Positions 44,188 through 53,989 of a DNA stretch of 64,000 bases are shown here, in pieces. Position 1 is the first letter of the stretch; each line of letters opens with the position of its first letter. The position numbers were made by a program, and so were the translations under genes. The stretch comes from Ignavibacteria bacterium (GTDB lineage: Bacteria; Bacteroidota; Ignavibacteria; Ignavibacteriales; SURF-24): the NCBI GenBank assembly GCA_025612375.1, contig JAAXKN010000007.1:114109-178108 (forward strand), read 5' to 3'. A model generated the notes under the pieces. The model made no database searches. It was given only the letters and a program-made list of their open reading frames with translations, and was not told the DNA's origin.

Positions 44188-45744
44188 TTATATTTTTATA
44201 TATTTGGCCGCTTTTTCTGCACAGTTCTCCCCGTCCATTGCAGCCGATACGATGCCACCGGCATACCCGGCCCCTTCCCCGCTCGGGAAAAGACCACTAA
44301 GATTTATATGCATGTACGACTCACTGTCCCTCGGCACCCTTACGGGCGAACTCGTCCTGGTCTCGGCAGCCAGTATCTGTGCCTCTTCCGTAAAGTAGCC
44401 TCTCATCTTCTTCCCGAATTCCAGAAGAGCACCTTTTAAGCGTTTTGAAATCTCGCCTGGAAGCACTTCGTGAAGCGCAGACGAGGTAATCCCCGGAATG
44501 TAGGACGTCTCAGGCAGTGTGGCGGATATTTTCCCTTTTACAAAATCTGTCACCCTCTGCGCCGGCGCCCTCTGTGTCCTGCCCCCAGCTTCAAATGCCA
44601 GTCTTTCAACTTCCATCTGGTACTGTAAGCCTGCAAAAGGTCCGTATGCGGCATATTTTGCCCAGTCTTCTTCGTTTACAGTTACAACAAAACCCGAGTT
44701 GGCAAATTTCGAATCCCGCCTCGAGACCGACATACCGTTTAATACAATCTCTTCCTGGCTTGTTGATGCGGGAATTATAATGCCTCCAGGACACATGCAG
44801 AATGAGAATACCCCGCGGTCTTCCACCTGACAGGTAAGGCTGTAGCTTGCCGCAGGAAGCGCCTGACTTCTCTCCTTCGAGTGATACTGAATCTCATCTA
44901 TAATCCTCTGCGGATGCTCAATCCTTACCCCCATGGCAAAAGGCTTGGCCTCAACTGTAAGTCTGTGCTTATCCAGAAGATAGAATATGTCCCTTGCCGA
45001 ATGCCCCGTGGCTAAAATTACGGCGTCCGCCAGAAACTCCTCTCTCCCGTTTACAACAACGCCCAGAATCCTGCCTTCTTTGATTATAAAATCAGTTACC
45101 CTGGAATTAAAGTGAACCTCACCGCCGGAATTTATTACAGTCTCTCTTATTGCCTGAACAATCCTGGGAAGCTTGTTGCTTCCAATGTGCGGATGGGCCT
45201 CAATCATTATCCCTTCATCCGCACCGTGCTGCACCAGAACGCCCAGTATCTTTTTTATGTCGCCTCTTTTGTTGCTCCTCGTGTAGAGCTTGCCGTCACT
45301 GTATGTGCCGGCGCCCCCTTCCCCGAAACAGTAATTCGAGTCGGGATCCACCTGGCTGAACTGCTGTACCGCCCTTAAGTCGCGCCTCCTTGTCTGTACG
45401 TCCTTCCCCCTTTCAAGCACAACCGGCTTTATTCCTAGCTCTATTAGCCTTAAGGCTGCAAACATTCCGGCAGGACCGAATCCAACTATTATCACCTTCT
45501 TCTGCCCTTTGACCGGCTCGTAATTTATGCGGGGATAGACCTCAGGCGGGGTCTCATTTAGAAATACTGTTGCCGTAACCCTGTAAACAGGCCTTCTGCT
45601 TCTGGCATCAAGCGAACGCCTTTCCTGAACTACCGCGGTAATTTCCTGAATGTTGACGTGAAGTTTCTCAGAGGCAGCTTTTTTTATGTAATCTTTGTCT
45701 AAAATCTTTTCCGGTTCAACTGCAAGTTCTAGCTTTTTTATCAT
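44188..45744 (-). CDS. FAD-dependent dehydrogenase (COG2509 family)
   Basis: This 518-residue flavoprotein has an N-terminal domain of about 80 residues (IKKAASEKLHVNIQEIT, then YRVTATVFLNE) and a Rossmann FAD site VIIVGFGPAGMFAALRL near 86-102. Further marks are NYCFGEGGAGTYSDGKLYTR, the internal ATGHSARDIF and the C-terminal GLFPSGEGAGYAGGIVSAAMDG. This matches the uncharacterised FAD-dependent dehydrogenase family COG2509. The reaction is unknown. It is transcribed alone; a TACATTTG -7-like element sits at 45771-45778. Confidence 0.85.
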   Translation of the reverse strand: MIKKLELAVEPEKILDKDYIKKAASEKLHVNIQEITAVVQERRSLDARSRRPVYRVTATVFLNETPPEVYPRINYEPVKGQKKVIIVGFGPAGMFAALRLIELGIKPVVLERGKDVQTRRRDLRAVQQFSQVDPDSNYCFGEGGAGTYSDGKLYTRSNKRGDIKKILGVLVQHGADEGIMIEAHPHIGSNKLPRIVQAIRETVINSGGEVHFNSRVTDFIIKEGRILGVVVNGREEFLADAVILATGHSARDIFYLLDKHRLTVEAKPFAMGVRIEHPQRIIDEIQYHSKERSQALPAASYSLTCQVEDRGVFSFCMCPGGIIIPASTSQEEIVLNGMSVSRRDSKFANSGFVVTVNEEDWAKYAAYGPFAGLQYQMEVERLAFEAGGRTQRAPAQRVTDFVKGKISATLPETSYIPGITSSALHEVLPGEISKRLKGALLEFGKKMRGYFTEEAQILAAETRTSSPVRVPRDSESYMHINLSGLFPSGEGAGYAGGIVSAAMDGENCAEKAAKYIKI

Positions 45745-45770
45745 TTTGATCGTTTTTTATAAAAGAAAGT

Positions 45771-45801
45771 CAAATGTACTAATAATTCATAAAAGAATCA
45801 G
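45771..45801 (-). promoter_or_regulatory. Possible promoter of the FAD dehydrogenase gene
   Basis: The minus strand reads TACATTTG (45771-45778) and, 20 bases further upstream, CTG (45799-45801) in place of the TTG of the best promoters. One mismatch leaves this as a moderate candidate. Confidence 0.35.
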
Positions 45802-45849
45802 TTGATTCGTTCTTATTACACTATTACACCTGACTTTCTAAACCTTTCC

Positions 45850-46641
45850 CTAGTAAATCCCTTTATAAAGGCCGCCGTCAACCTGTATAGTGTTGCCCGT
45901 TATGTAGCCCGACTGCTCGCTTGCCAGATACACAACTGCCGAGGCAACTTCGTCAGGTCTGGCCAGGCGCGTAAGAGGCACCTCCTTGGCCATCTCGGCC
46001 AGAGTGTGCTCGTGGCTTTCACCCGTAAGCTTCGACTTATTTATAGAAAGCTCATAAAGCCTGTTTGTAAGCGTGTAGCCCGGGGCAACGTTGTTTACAG
46101 TTACGTTGTACTTACCTGCCTCATTGCTGAGGGTCTTTGCAAATCCTATTACCGCATTCCTGAGGCTGTTTGAAAGCATGAGGTTCTCCAGGGGCTGCTT
46201 AACCGCTACTGATGTAATATTAATGATCCTCCCCCACCTCCGTTCCTTCATCATAGGAAGCACACTGCGGCTGAACCTGACAACGCTTAAAAGGACCTGT
46301 TCAAATGCCCCCTGCCAGTCCTCGTCATTAAGGTTCTCAAAAATTCCTGCAACAGGCCCCCCGCAGTTGTTAACCAGTATGTCAATGTGCCCGAAATTCT
46401 TATTCACTACGTCTATTGTTGCACTTATATCCTTTGCCGCATTAATGTCGCAGACACACCATAAGGGTTCAATGCCGTAGGCCTTCTTTATCTCATCTGC
46501 AGTTTTAATTAACGTTTCTTTTGAACGCGCGCATATAGCAACGTTGCAGCCCTCCTGCACAAAAGTTTCTGCTACTGCCCGCCCGATCCCTGAACTGGAA
46601 GCTGTCACAAGTACTGTCTTGTCTTTTAACTGAAAATCCAT
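45850..46641 (-). CDS. Short-chain dehydrogenase/reductase with altered active site
   Basis: This 263-residue protein has the SDR fold: cofactor loop TASSSGIGRAVAETF (13-27), CDIN, VNNCGG (90-95, in place of NNAG), catalytic-type Ser144 in NITS, and VNNVAPGYTLT. At the positions of the catalytic Tyr and Lys, 13 and 17 residues after Ser144, there are Ser157 and Arg161 (LSNSLRNAV). Some SDR relatives share this LSN-x-x-R variant, so it may define a subgroup with a different mechanism or a non-catalytic role. The ending GYITGNTIQVDGGLYKG is typical. It was placed as a reductase of the 3-oxoacyl-ACP type only by overall similarity. Confidence 0.82.
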   Translation of the reverse strand: MDFQLKDKTVLVTASSSGIGRAVAETFVQEGCNVAICARSKETLIKTADEIKKAYGIEPLWCVCDINAAKDISATIDVVNKNFGHIDILVNNCGGPVAGIFENLNDEDWQGAFEQVLLSVVRFSRSVLPMMKERRWGRIINITSVAVKQPLENLMLSNSLRNAVIGFAKTLSNEAGKYNVTVNNVAPGYTLTNRLYELSINKSKLTGESHEHTLAEMAKEVPLTRLARPDEVASAVVYLASEQSGYITGNTIQVDGGLYKGIY

Positions 46642-46737
46642 ATAGTTCTCTCTTTTTTGTTCAATTATTTAAAAGGAACGCTTTGCAACCTGGGATTGCA
46701 TCAGAATATTATAATAAAATTTAAGATTATTGGAAAT

Positions 46738-46778
46738 ATTAAAGGAAGTCAAATTGTCTTTCTTAGCCTTCCTTTAAT
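46738..46778. repeat. Eleven-base inverted repeat in the gap between SDR and DUF2851 genes
   Basis: ATTAAAGGAAG (46738-46748) and CTTCCTTTAAT (46768-46778) are perfect reverse complements 19 bases apart. They lie upstream of the SDR gene and downstream of DUF2851. A short TTTTTAA direct repeat follows at about 46868-46890. The role is unknown. Confidence 0.45.
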
Positions 46779-46873
46779 CAATGGTGAGCCGTAGTAGTTA
46801 AGAATTGAGATATGAAATCCGTCAGAGAGCCCCCCCGCCGCATCCTTGCCTTCTTCTTCCCTATTTTTACTTT

Positions 46874-48379
46874 TTAATTTTTAATTTTTAATTCCTTCCC
46901 TTCCTCCAGCCCTTTACCTATTTCACACTCCCGGCACTTGTCACGGGAACAGAAATTCCTGAAGAGCTCAATCATCCCCTGCGAAAGGACGCTCCTTTTC
47001 CACGAGTCTTCAACCTGCAGCGAACTGGCTACGGTCTTTACTATGTTGTTGTTATCCGGCTGAATGTATGAGGAAAATATCTGAAATATGTGCCTTGAAA
47101 GCTCCCTGTTGCCGTAAATTTCTGAATAGACCGATACAAAAGGAAGCACAATGTTAATCAGAATGTCATCTATCCTGGAACCCCCGATGAAATATTTTAT
47201 CTCATCCTCAGTCGGCTTATCCAGGACATAATGCTTCTTCCAGAAACCGTCCGAGGGCACAATGAAAAGCGACTTAACCGAACGCAGGAGCACTTCCTTG
47301 TTTTTTATCTCCTCAAACTTCTTTATCATCCTGCCTATTATATCCTCAAACATGATCCTGTGAAGCAGTACAGCCCCGCCTGCAAGACGGATTGTGGGGA
47401 AGTTCTGCGGCCTTAACTTGAAAAAGTGCCAGTTTACATCCGAGAATACCTTCCCGTCGTACCGGTCCTTTACCGTATCCCAGATCTTAAGTGTATTTGA
47501 TACATAATCAGATATCTCCCCGTCGGCGTACGTTTTCTCAGGTGAAATCAGCCCCGATATGTAAAACAGGCACGCCCTTATGGTTTCAAGTGAATTTGCC
47601 TCATAGACAACCGCCCTTAAAAACTTTATGTTTGCCGACTGCGCAAGCCTCAGCATAATAGCCTTGTTATTTGAATAACCAAGAGCCTCAAAGAGGAATT
47701 CGTAAAAAAGCTGCTCCCAGAGGTCTTTTGCCTTAAAATCCTTGTATGAAAACTCCCTTGCCTGGAACTCTTCTGTCAGATCGTAGCCAATTACCGGCTC
47801 CTTTAAGTCCATCTCCTTTACATAAGCCAGCTCCTTTAGCCTTGTATAAATCTTGTCGCACCTCTTGCGGAAACGCGAGATGCCAAGGTTATAAAGAAAA
47901 TCGATCTTTAATTTGTTCTCTACCTTCTGGCTTTTCTGCGAACACCTTAAATGGTTGATTCCCGATTCGGCTTCAAGTGAGGCCTGTTCAAAAGCCTCCA
48001 GCGACAGACTGTTGTTTATAAAATCTGTAATGCAGAGTACTGGAATTTTTCTTTTATCTGAGCTGTAAACGAAGGGATGGCGGTGCTTGTTGTTTAATAC
48101 TACGTGAAGTATGACGCTGGAATATTTGTTGTCTTGAAAGTGGCCGTGATTACGCCAGTCGCTGACGTCAAGGTCAATCTCTACGTCCCCTACGTATGTG
48201 AGATTACCTATGCGTATTCGTGCGTTCTTGAAATCAGGGCCTGAAGTGTCTGTGTTGTGGAATCCCGTATCCATGATAAATACGGATTCGCCGTCAATGG
48301 TGTTTATAAGCTTCTTTAACTCTTCAGACTTCCAGACTTCATAAAGAGCTTTTTCAGTGACTTTAGTAACACGGTTCAT
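46874..48379 (-). CDS. DUF2851 family protein
   Basis: This 501-residue cytosolic protein matches DUF2851, found in Bacteroidota and relatives. Family marks are GPDFKNARIRIGNLTYVGDVEI, DWRNHGHFQDNKYSSVILHVV near the N-terminus and a cysteine cluster at the end (FCSRDKCRECEIGKGL) that may bind zinc or a cluster. No function is established for the family. It lies about 135 bases from pyrF with a terminator between and is probably transcribed alone. Confidence 0.88.
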   Translation of the reverse strand: MNRVTKVTEKALYEVWKSEELKKLINTIDGESVFIMDTGFHNTDTSGPDFKNARIRIGNLTYVGDVEIDLDVSDWRNHGHFQDNKYSSVILHVVLNNKHRHPFVYSSDKRKIPVLCITDFINNSLSLEAFEQASLEAESGINHLRCSQKSQKVENKLKIDFLYNLGISRFRKRCDKIYTRLKELAYVKEMDLKEPVIGYDLTEEFQAREFSYKDFKAKDLWEQLFYEFLFEALGYSNNKAIMLRLAQSANIKFLRAVVYEANSLETIRACLFYISGLISPEKTYADGEISDYVSNTLKIWDTVKDRYDGKVFSDVNWHFFKLRPQNFPTIRLAGGAVLLHRIMFEDIIGRMIKKFEEIKNKEVLLRSVKSLFIVPSDGFWKKHYVLDKPTEDEIKYFIGGSRIDDILINIVLPFVSVYSEIYGNRELSRHIFQIFSSYIQPDNNNIVKTVASSLQVEDSWKRSVLSQGMIELFRNFCSRDKCRECEIGKGLEEGKELKIKN

Positions 48380-48474
48380 ATGATATCCTCAATTTTATGA
48401 TCGATTCGGATGCTATATGAGAACCTGAGACTATATAATATATAAATTTATTTCTTAATATCTAGCTGTACAAA

Positions 48475-48502
48475 CAAAAAATGAGCCGAAGCTCATTTTT
48501 TA
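48475..48502 (-). terminator. Rho-independent terminator after pyrF, UUCG loop
   Basis: ATGAGC (48481-48486) pairs with GCTCAT (48491-48496). On the minus strand the loop is C(TTCG)G, an extra-stable tetraloop, followed by a T-run. It ends the long pyrG-to-pyrF block. Confidence 0.88.
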
Positions 48503-48513
48503 TTTTCTTAAAA

Positions 48514-49329
48514 TCACTGTCCTGTCCATATCTCACTGACTTTTTTATTTAACGATATTATCTCCTGTCTTGCCGCTTCATGGAAGTTACGGCTTTGATC
48601 CTTGTATATTAGCCCGCGGCTTACATTTATGAGGAATTTTTCTTTATTGCTTTCCTTAAATGCTTTTACAACGCCCTCAAGGCTTCCCCCTTGGGCGCCA
48701 ATACCTGGAAGAAGCACCGTCAGATCACCAAATGAACCGACGTTCTCCAAAAGCTCTTTTTCGTTAGTTGCGCCGAAAACTATGCCGCAGTTGTCTTTCT
48801 TGTTCCACTCCTTTACCTTTGAGATCACCTCCTGGTAAAGGTAGCGCCCGCCTTTAAGCTCCAGCTTTTCAAAATCCTTTGATCCCGGGTTCGACGTTAA
48901 AGCCAGCATGAAGCTTAACCTGTCTTCATACTTAAGGAAAGGCTCCACTGAGTCAAGCCCCATATATGGGTGAAGCGTTACGGCGTCAAACTTAAAGTGC
49001 TCAAAAATACTCTCGGCGTACATTTGGCTAGTATTTCCTATGTCGCCTCTTTTGGCATCCCCTATTATCAGTATGCCCTCAGGGATAACCTCTACCGTCT
49101 TCTGAAGTATCTCCAGCCCGCGGCTTCCGTCTTTTTCATAAAATGCCAGGTTAAGCTTGTAGCTTGAGGCGTATTCGCTCGTATTTTCAATTATGATCTC
49201 GTTAAACTTCAGAACCGGATCTTTTTCATTTAAGAGGTGCTGCGGAATTTTCTTTACGTCTGTATCCAGCCCAACCGTTATATGTTTTCCTTCGTTCAGC
49301 TTACTTTGAAGTTTTTCCTTTGCAGTCAT
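48514..49329 (-). CDS. pyrF: Orotidine 5'-phosphate decarboxylase, type 2
   Basis: This 271-residue enzyme makes UMP from OMP, the last step of pyrimidine synthesis. It belongs to the longer subgroup 2: ITVGLDTDVKKIP near the start, IGDAKRGDIGNTSQMYAE with the catalytic Lys and Asp array, and VTLHPYMGLDSVEPFL. It lies 26 bases after rodA on the same strand without a terminator, so it is probably the last gene of the cell-shape operon. Confidence 0.95.
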   Translation of the reverse strand: MTAKEKLQSKLNEGKHITVGLDTDVKKIPQHLLNEKDPVLKFNEIIIENTSEYASSYKLNLAFYEKDGSRGLEILQKTVEVIPEGILIIGDAKRGDIGNTSQMYAESIFEHFKFDAVTLHPYMGLDSVEPFLKYEDRLSFMLALTSNPGSKDFEKLELKGGRYLYQEVISKVKEWNKKDNCGIVFGATNEKELLENVGSFGDLTVLLPGIGAQGGSLEGVVKAFKESNKEKFLINVSRGLIYKDQSRNFHEAARQEIISLNKKVSEIWTGQ

Positions 49330-49355
49330 GTTAAAACCGGGTTTGTTTTGAATTA

Positions 49356-50603
49356 TCAGGTGTACTGCTTTCTGTTTTTATATATGTTGGCTACAATTCC
49401 AACGAGGAACATGTTGGACATAAGGGAGCTTCCGCCGTAGCTTAAGAAAGGCAGCGGCACGCCTATGATAGGCATCAGTCCAACCGTCATGCCTATATTA
49501 ATTGCAAAATGTGTAAAAAATATGGCCAGCGTGCCAACTGTCACCAGGCTGTTAAACTCGTTTTTCCCTCTTGCCTGTGCTGCAATCTTAAGAAGCCTGA
49601 GGAAAAGGAAGAAGAAAAGACCTACAACAATGAGGCTCCCTATCAGGCCGAACTCCTCTCCAATAACACAGAAAATAAAATCTGTCCATTGCTCGGGAAT
49701 AAACCTCAGCTGGGTCTGGTTTCCCATAAGATACCCCTTGCCCAGAAGTCCGCCTGAACCTATTGCAACCTTGGCCTGAATTGCGTTATAACCCGCGCCA
49801 AGAGGATCGCTGTTTGGATCCACAAACGTTTCTATAAGCTGCTTCTGGTGAGGACTTAAGTACTTAAAGACAATGTTGAATATGAATCCGGCAGAAAGGT
49901 TCATGGCAAAGATTGCCCCGCTTATAATCAGCTTCTTCTTGAAGAAGAATAGTCCCGCTAGAATTGCAACCAGGCATATTATAAAAGGCAGCGTCCCGAA
50001 CATTGAGGAAAAGACTGCAAGCCCCGGCGAAATCATCGTAAACAGCCCGAAAAGGCTGATCCCCTTCCAGAACATGAGTACAACCGTAAGAGAAATAAAT
50101 ACAAGGGAGGTCCCCATATCAGGCTCCATCAGAATCAGTATAACGGGAATAAAACCGATGGCAAAGCCCGCAATTATGCTCCCAATAGACTCAATATTCG
50201 TCTTCTCACGGCTCAGGAACATAGAAAGGAATAGTATTGTGCCTACTTTCGCAAACTCCGAAGGCTGCATGCTGAAAGGACCTATGTCAATCCAGCACTT
50301 CTGCCCGTATACCCTCTTTCCTATTGCCAGTACCGCTACAAGAAGAAGTATCGTAATAATATATGAGGGAACAGAAACAAGGTTAAAGGTCCTGGGCGAA
50401 GCATAATAGGTAATAAAAAATATGGCAACTGACACTCCAACAAAGAAAAGCTGCTTATTAAAGTTGCCGCTTGCAGACGGATTGTGAAGGGTCGCGCTGT
50501 ATATGGCAACCAGTCCAATTCCCGTCAGTAAAAATACCGACAGGAAAAGTATTACATCAAACCTGTCTTCTAACTGATAATCAATTCTTGTTCGAGGCCG
50601 CAA
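49356..50603 (-). CDS. rodA: Rod-shape determining peptidoglycan polymerase RodA
   Basis: This 415-residue SEDS protein polymerises glycan strands from lipid II together with PBP2. It has about ten membrane helices and the SEDS marks [49 protein letters not shown] and [14 protein letters not shown]. The start is TTG at 50601-50603, supported by AGGAG seven bases upstream; this makes the gene overlap mrdA by 23 bases. It follows mrdA in the standard mre-mrd order. Confidence 0.96.
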   Translation of the reverse strand: MRPRTRIDYQLEDRFDVILFLSVFLLTGIGLVAIYSATLHNPSASGNFNKQLFFVGVSVAIFFITYYASPRTFNLVSVPSYIITILLLVAVLAIGKRVYGQKCWIDIGPFSMQPSEFAKVGTILFLSMFLSREKTNIESIGSIIAGFAIGFIPVILILMEPDMGTSLVFISLTVVLMFWKGISLFGLFTMISPGLAVFSSMFGTLPFIICLVAILAGLFFFKKKLIISGAIFAMNLSAGFIFNIVFKYLSPHQKQLIETFVDPNSDPLGAGYNAIQAKVAIGSGGLLGKGYLMGNQTQLRFIPEQWTDFIFCVIGEEFGLIGSLIVVGLFFFLFLRLLKIAAQARGKNEFNSLVTVGTLAIFFTHFAINIGMTVGLMPIIGVPLPFLSYGGSSLMSNMFLVGIVANIYKNRKQYT

Positions 50604-52671
50604 CTATCTTCTCCTCACCTTTGGATCCTTTTTGGCCCTTGGGTGTTTGGTTTTTGGGTGCATTTTTAATTTTACGTTCATTCTGATCTTTCAGGACAGC
50701 CTCTTCTTTAGTTACAGTCTGTCCTTTGTTCACAGGCTTTTCCCTGGTTATAGTTTTTTCTTTGCTTACAGTCTGTCCTTTGGTTACCGCCTGGTCTTTG
50801 GTTACAGTCTGTCCTTTAGATACATTCTGATCTTTTGGCGTATCCTGATTTTTTGGTGGAGTCTGATCTTTTGGTGTATTCTGATTTTTTGCAACAGCCT
50901 GATTCTGGTGTAAAGACGATTTATTCAAATAAGCCTGCATTACACTCCTTGCAATAGGAGCCGCCCAGGTTGCACCAAAACCGGCATTCTCAACTAACAC
51001 GGCTACTGCAATCTTGGGATCTTCATACGGAGCAAAACCCATAAACCAGGCGTGGTCTTTGCCGTGCGGGTTCTGTGCTGTTCCTGTCTTTCCTGCAACC
51101 GTAATTCCCGGAATCTTTGCGTTGCCTGCCGTACCGGCGCCGTTAACCACCAGGTACATGCCGTGCTTTACAATTTCCATTGTTTTCCTGCTTACCCTGG
51201 TATCAATAGGGTCAAACTTGAAGGGAACAAGATTCTTTGTCCCGGGATCAACGTACCCTTTTACCATGTGCGGCTTAACCGACTTTCCGTCGTTTGCAAT
51301 TAAGGATACATACTGCGCCAGCTGCATCGGGGTTACGCTAAGCTCACCCTGCCCGATGCCTAAAGATACAATAAAACCTTTTGTCCAGCCGTTTTTACCG
51401 TACCTTTTGTTGTAATATTCCGTCGAGGGAAGGATTCCCCTGTTCTCCTCGCTTATGTCCACACCTGTCTTGTGACCGAAGCCGAAACGCCTTGCATAAT
51501 CTGCCCATTTGTCCAGACCTATTCTCAATATCAGCTGATAGAAGAAGGTGTTGCACGATTTTTCAATTGCATGCTCAACCGTCAAAGGGCCGTGTGGTCC
51601 GCCGTGGCACTTGAAGAATCTTCCGAAATAAAAACCGCCCGGACAGTTAATTATCGACTGCGGGGTTATAATCCCTTCTTCCAGGGCAGCAATAGCAGCC
51701 AGAGGCTTGAATGTAGATCCCGGCGGGTTGACTGAAAGCGTAGCACGGTTGTATAGCGGCTTGTCTGGATCGCTGTTTAAGTTCCTCCAGATCTCCTTCG
51801 GGGTAACAGTCGTAAAATTGTTAAGGTCGTACTGCGGGGAGCTTACAAATGCCAGAATTTCACCCGTCTTTGGCTCAATTGCAACAAGCGCCCCTTTAAG
51901 TCCCTTAAAGCCCCTTTCGGCCGCCTTCTGCGCATCAGCATCAATTGTTAGGACCAGGTCGTCCCCTTTTACAGATTCCTTGTCGTTAAGGCCATCCTTA
52001 AAACGCCCGATTTCCTTCCTCCTCGAATCCACCAGCATGTACTTTACGCCTTTGATTCCCCTCAGGTATTTTTCATACGTCTTTTCAACGCCGTTATTGC
52101 CGACGAAATCACCCATGTCGTAATAATCTTTATTCATTTCAAGCTGCTTGCGCGAGATTTCCTTGGTGTAGCCGAACATGTGAGAAGCCATAATGCTGTC
52201 GGGATACTCCCTTTCCATATCCACAATGTAGCTTACGCCCGGAAGCTGTTCCTTGTTTTCCTCGATCCATGAGATAACCTGAAAGCTTACATCTCTCTGG
52301 ACACGGATCGGAAGGTACTTCGAATACTGCACGTTGTCGGCCAGAATTTCATCTATATAGCCCGGCTCGGCACCAATGACGGTCTCAATTACATTGTTCA
52401 GTTTCCTGCTGTAGTTAGAAGGCGTTATAAGAAGTGTATAAGAGGGCTTGTTGTTTACAACAATCTTGTAATTCCTGTCGTAAAAAACTCCCCTCAGAGG
52501 GGTCTGCACTATTCCTTTAATGCTGTTGTCAGCCGACTTCCCGTCAAAAAATTCGTGCTTTATCACCTGCATGTTAAACAGCTGCAGCACTAAAACGGCA
52601 AAAAAGGAAACAAGGACGTAGTATAAAATACTTCGCCTTACATCTGTCCCAAATTTTCTACTGCTTGTCAT
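50581..52671 (-). CDS. mrdA: Penicillin-binding protein 2 with C-terminal hexapeptide-repeat tail
   Basis: This 696-residue transpeptidase crosslinks peptidoglycan in cell elongation. It has one N-terminal membrane helix (about 15-33), a dimerisation domain, and a transpeptidase domain with the active-site serine in [11 protein letters not shown], the second motif EKSCNTF and the third VAGKTGTAQ. Unusually, the domain ends near residue 583 and is followed by about 110 residues of Lys/Gln-rich hexapeptide units of the form K-x-Q-x-x-x (such as [24 protein letters not shown]). The family normally ends at about 600-650 residues. The tail would lie in the periplasm. The gene overlaps mreD by four bases. 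Confidence 0.95.
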   Translation of the reverse strand: MTSSRKFGTDVRRSILYYVLVSFFAVLVLQLFNMQVIKHEFFDGKSADNSIKGIVQTPLRGVFYDRNYKIVVNNKPSYTLLITPSNYSRKLNNVIETVIGAEPGYIDEILADNVQYSKYLPIRVQRDVSFQVISWIEENKEQLPGVSYIVDMEREYPDSIMASHMFGYTKEISRKQLEMNKDYYDMGDFVGNNGVEKTYEKYLRGIKGVKYMLVDSRRKEIGRFKDGLNDKESVKGDDLVLTIDADAQKAAERGFKGLKGALVAIEPKTGEILAFVSSPQYDLNNFTTVTPKEIWRNLNSDPDKPLYNRATLSVNPPGSTFKPLAAIAALEEGIITPQSIINCPGGFYFGRFFKCHGGPHGPLTVEHAIEKSCNTFFYQLILRIGLDKWADYARRFGFGHKTGVDISEENRGILPSTEYYNKRYGKNGWTKGFIVSLGIGQGELSVTPMQLAQYVSLIANDGKSVKPHMVKGYVDPGTKNLVPFKFDPIDTRVSRKTMEIVKHGMYLVVNGAGTAGNAKIPGITVAGKTGTAQNPHGKDHAWFMGFAPYEDPKIAVAVLVENAGFGATWAAPIARSVMQAYLNKSSLHQNQAVAKNQNTPKDQTPPKNQDTPKDQNVSKGQTVTKDQAVTKGQTVSKEKTITREKPVNKGQTVTKEEAVLKDQNERKIKNAPKNQTPKGQKGSKGEEKIVAASNKN
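50650..50905 (-). repeat. Eighteen-base tandem repeats in the mrdA tail
   Basis: About 14 imperfect 18-base units encode the Lys/Gln hexapeptides of the PBP2 tail. The middle of the tract is most regular, with the phrase GTTACAGTCTGTCCTTT on the plus strand recurring several times. Such arrays change length by slippage. Confidence 0.8.
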
Positions 52672-53156
52672 GCGAATATCTTTCTTGAATGGAATATCAC
52701 CATAGGTAACGATAATACTGATGAATACATGGCAGGAAACACTCCCTGCACAAGAAGCAATGTCAGCATATTGCTGCTGGTCTCCGCACCTCCAAAAAAC
52801 GAATATGTTACGGAATCCACGGTGCCTATTACAAGTACAATAAACAAAAACATAAATGTGTGCAGATTAAGCTCTACCTTGTTTTCGTTGAAGAAGTATC
52901 CGGCAAGAAATCCGCTGAGTGTCTTTGAAAACATCGCGCTACCAAGAATTCCTCCTGAAACCAGGTCGAAAAACAGGCCGAAAATAAAGCCTAGAATCGT
53001 CCCATGCATCTGCCCCATCCTTAAAGTGTAATAGACAAGAAGGATCAGGACCAGGTCGGGAGCGATCTGATTGTATGAAAACAAGGGGATTACCGTCAGC
53101 TGTAGGATAGTTAACGGGATGAGCAATAAAATTGCAATTATATAGTCGGCACGCAT
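52668..53156 (-). CDS. mreD: Rod-shape determining protein MreD
   Basis: This 162-residue integral membrane protein has about five helices and belongs to MreD by size, helix pattern and position between mreC and mrdA. Marks include LTVIPLFSYNQIAPDLVLILLVY (first part LTVIPLFSYNQIAPDL) and HGTILGFIFGLFFDLVSGG. It helps assemble the elongasome. It overlaps mreC by one base and mrdA by four. Confidence 0.9.
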   Translation of the reverse strand: MRADYIIAILLLIPLTILQLTVIPLFSYNQIAPDLVLILLVYYTLRMGQMHGTILGFIFGLFFDLVSGGILGSAMFSKTLSGFLAGYFFNENKVELNLHTFMFLFIVLVIGTVDSVTYSFFGGAETSSNMLTLLLVQGVFPAMYSSVLSLPMVIFHSRKIFA

Positions 53157-53989
53157 CAGTTATTTTTAATTAAATTTAACTCTAAATTATTCTTCTGTAC
53201 GCTAGGTACAAAAGCAATTACAAAAACATGTTCAATACGCATTAAATCAGCGTAAGGGGTAACAACAATATTATTAAATATTCCTGTCTTGTCCCTGTTG
53301 CCACCGGCAACAACTCCCACCGGTATCGATGGAGGAAACTTTGTACTGAAGTCGGAAGTAACTATCCTGTCGCCTACCTCCATATCGTAAGTCTTCGGAA
53401 CATTCTTTATGCTCAGCTCCTTGCCGTTCCACTCAAGAACACCGTCAAAACGGCTCCTCTGGTTTTTAACAGCAAATTTCAGCTCCCGGTTCCTAAGTGT
53501 CCTGACAATAGAATAATCTTTTGAAACCGTAGTTACAACCCCCAAGAGCCCCTGGCTGTTTATGACAGGCATTCCGGTTTTAACGCTCTCATCATCACCG
53601 GCATTTATTATAAAATTACCCTGCGAAGTGGAGGCAAATCTGGAAACAACCTTGGCCGAAATTAAGGGATATTTTGAGGAATCCTTCAGCGCCAGCTGCT
53701 TTTTCAGCTCCTCGTTCTGAATGCCGTATTCCCTGAGGCGGTTAACCTGAAGCATCAGCTGGGCGTTCTCCTCCCTTAAGTTCTTAACTTCAAAAGCGGT
53801 ACTGAAAGGTTCTACTACTTTGGAAACACCGGAAGTTAAAACAGCAAACCCCCCGAAGGCAAAGGCTTTCACCTTTTTTATTCCCGGTTTGCTGTTCAGC
53901 GAAAGTACTGAAAGGCTTAACACCAGTAGTAATACTACTATTATATATTCTTTATACCCAAACCAGAATTTAGAAAAGAATCCCTTCAT
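53156..53989 (-). CDS. mreC: Rod-shape determining protein MreC
   Basis: This 277-residue protein has one N-terminal membrane helix (about 15-31), a coiled coil (about 68-97, with NLREENAQLMLQVNRL), and the two-barrel MreC core with FIINAGDDESVKTGMPVIN and GLLGVVTTVSKDYS. It bridges MreB filaments to PBP2 in the periplasm. It overlaps mreB and mreD by one base each, the usual tight coupling of the mre genes. Confidence 0.95.
   Translation of the reverse strand: MKGFFSKFWFGYKEYIIVVLLLVLSLSVLSLNSKPGIKKVKAFAFGGFAVLTSGVSKVVEPFSTAFEVKNLREENAQLMLQVNRLREYGIQNEELKKQLALKDSSKYPLISAKVVSRFASTSQGNFIINAGDDESVKTGMPVINSQGLLGVVTTVSKDYSIVRTLRNRELKFAVKNQRSRFDGVLEWNGKELSIKNVPKTYDMEVGDRIVTSDFSTKFPPSIPVGVVAGGNRDKTGIFNNIVVTPYADLMRIEHVFVIAFVPSVQKNNLELNLIKNN

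Noticed and set aside
49873..50406. A 177-codon open frame antisense to rodA
   Set aside because: It is a shadow of the rodA reading frame, which codes for conserved SEDS motifs.
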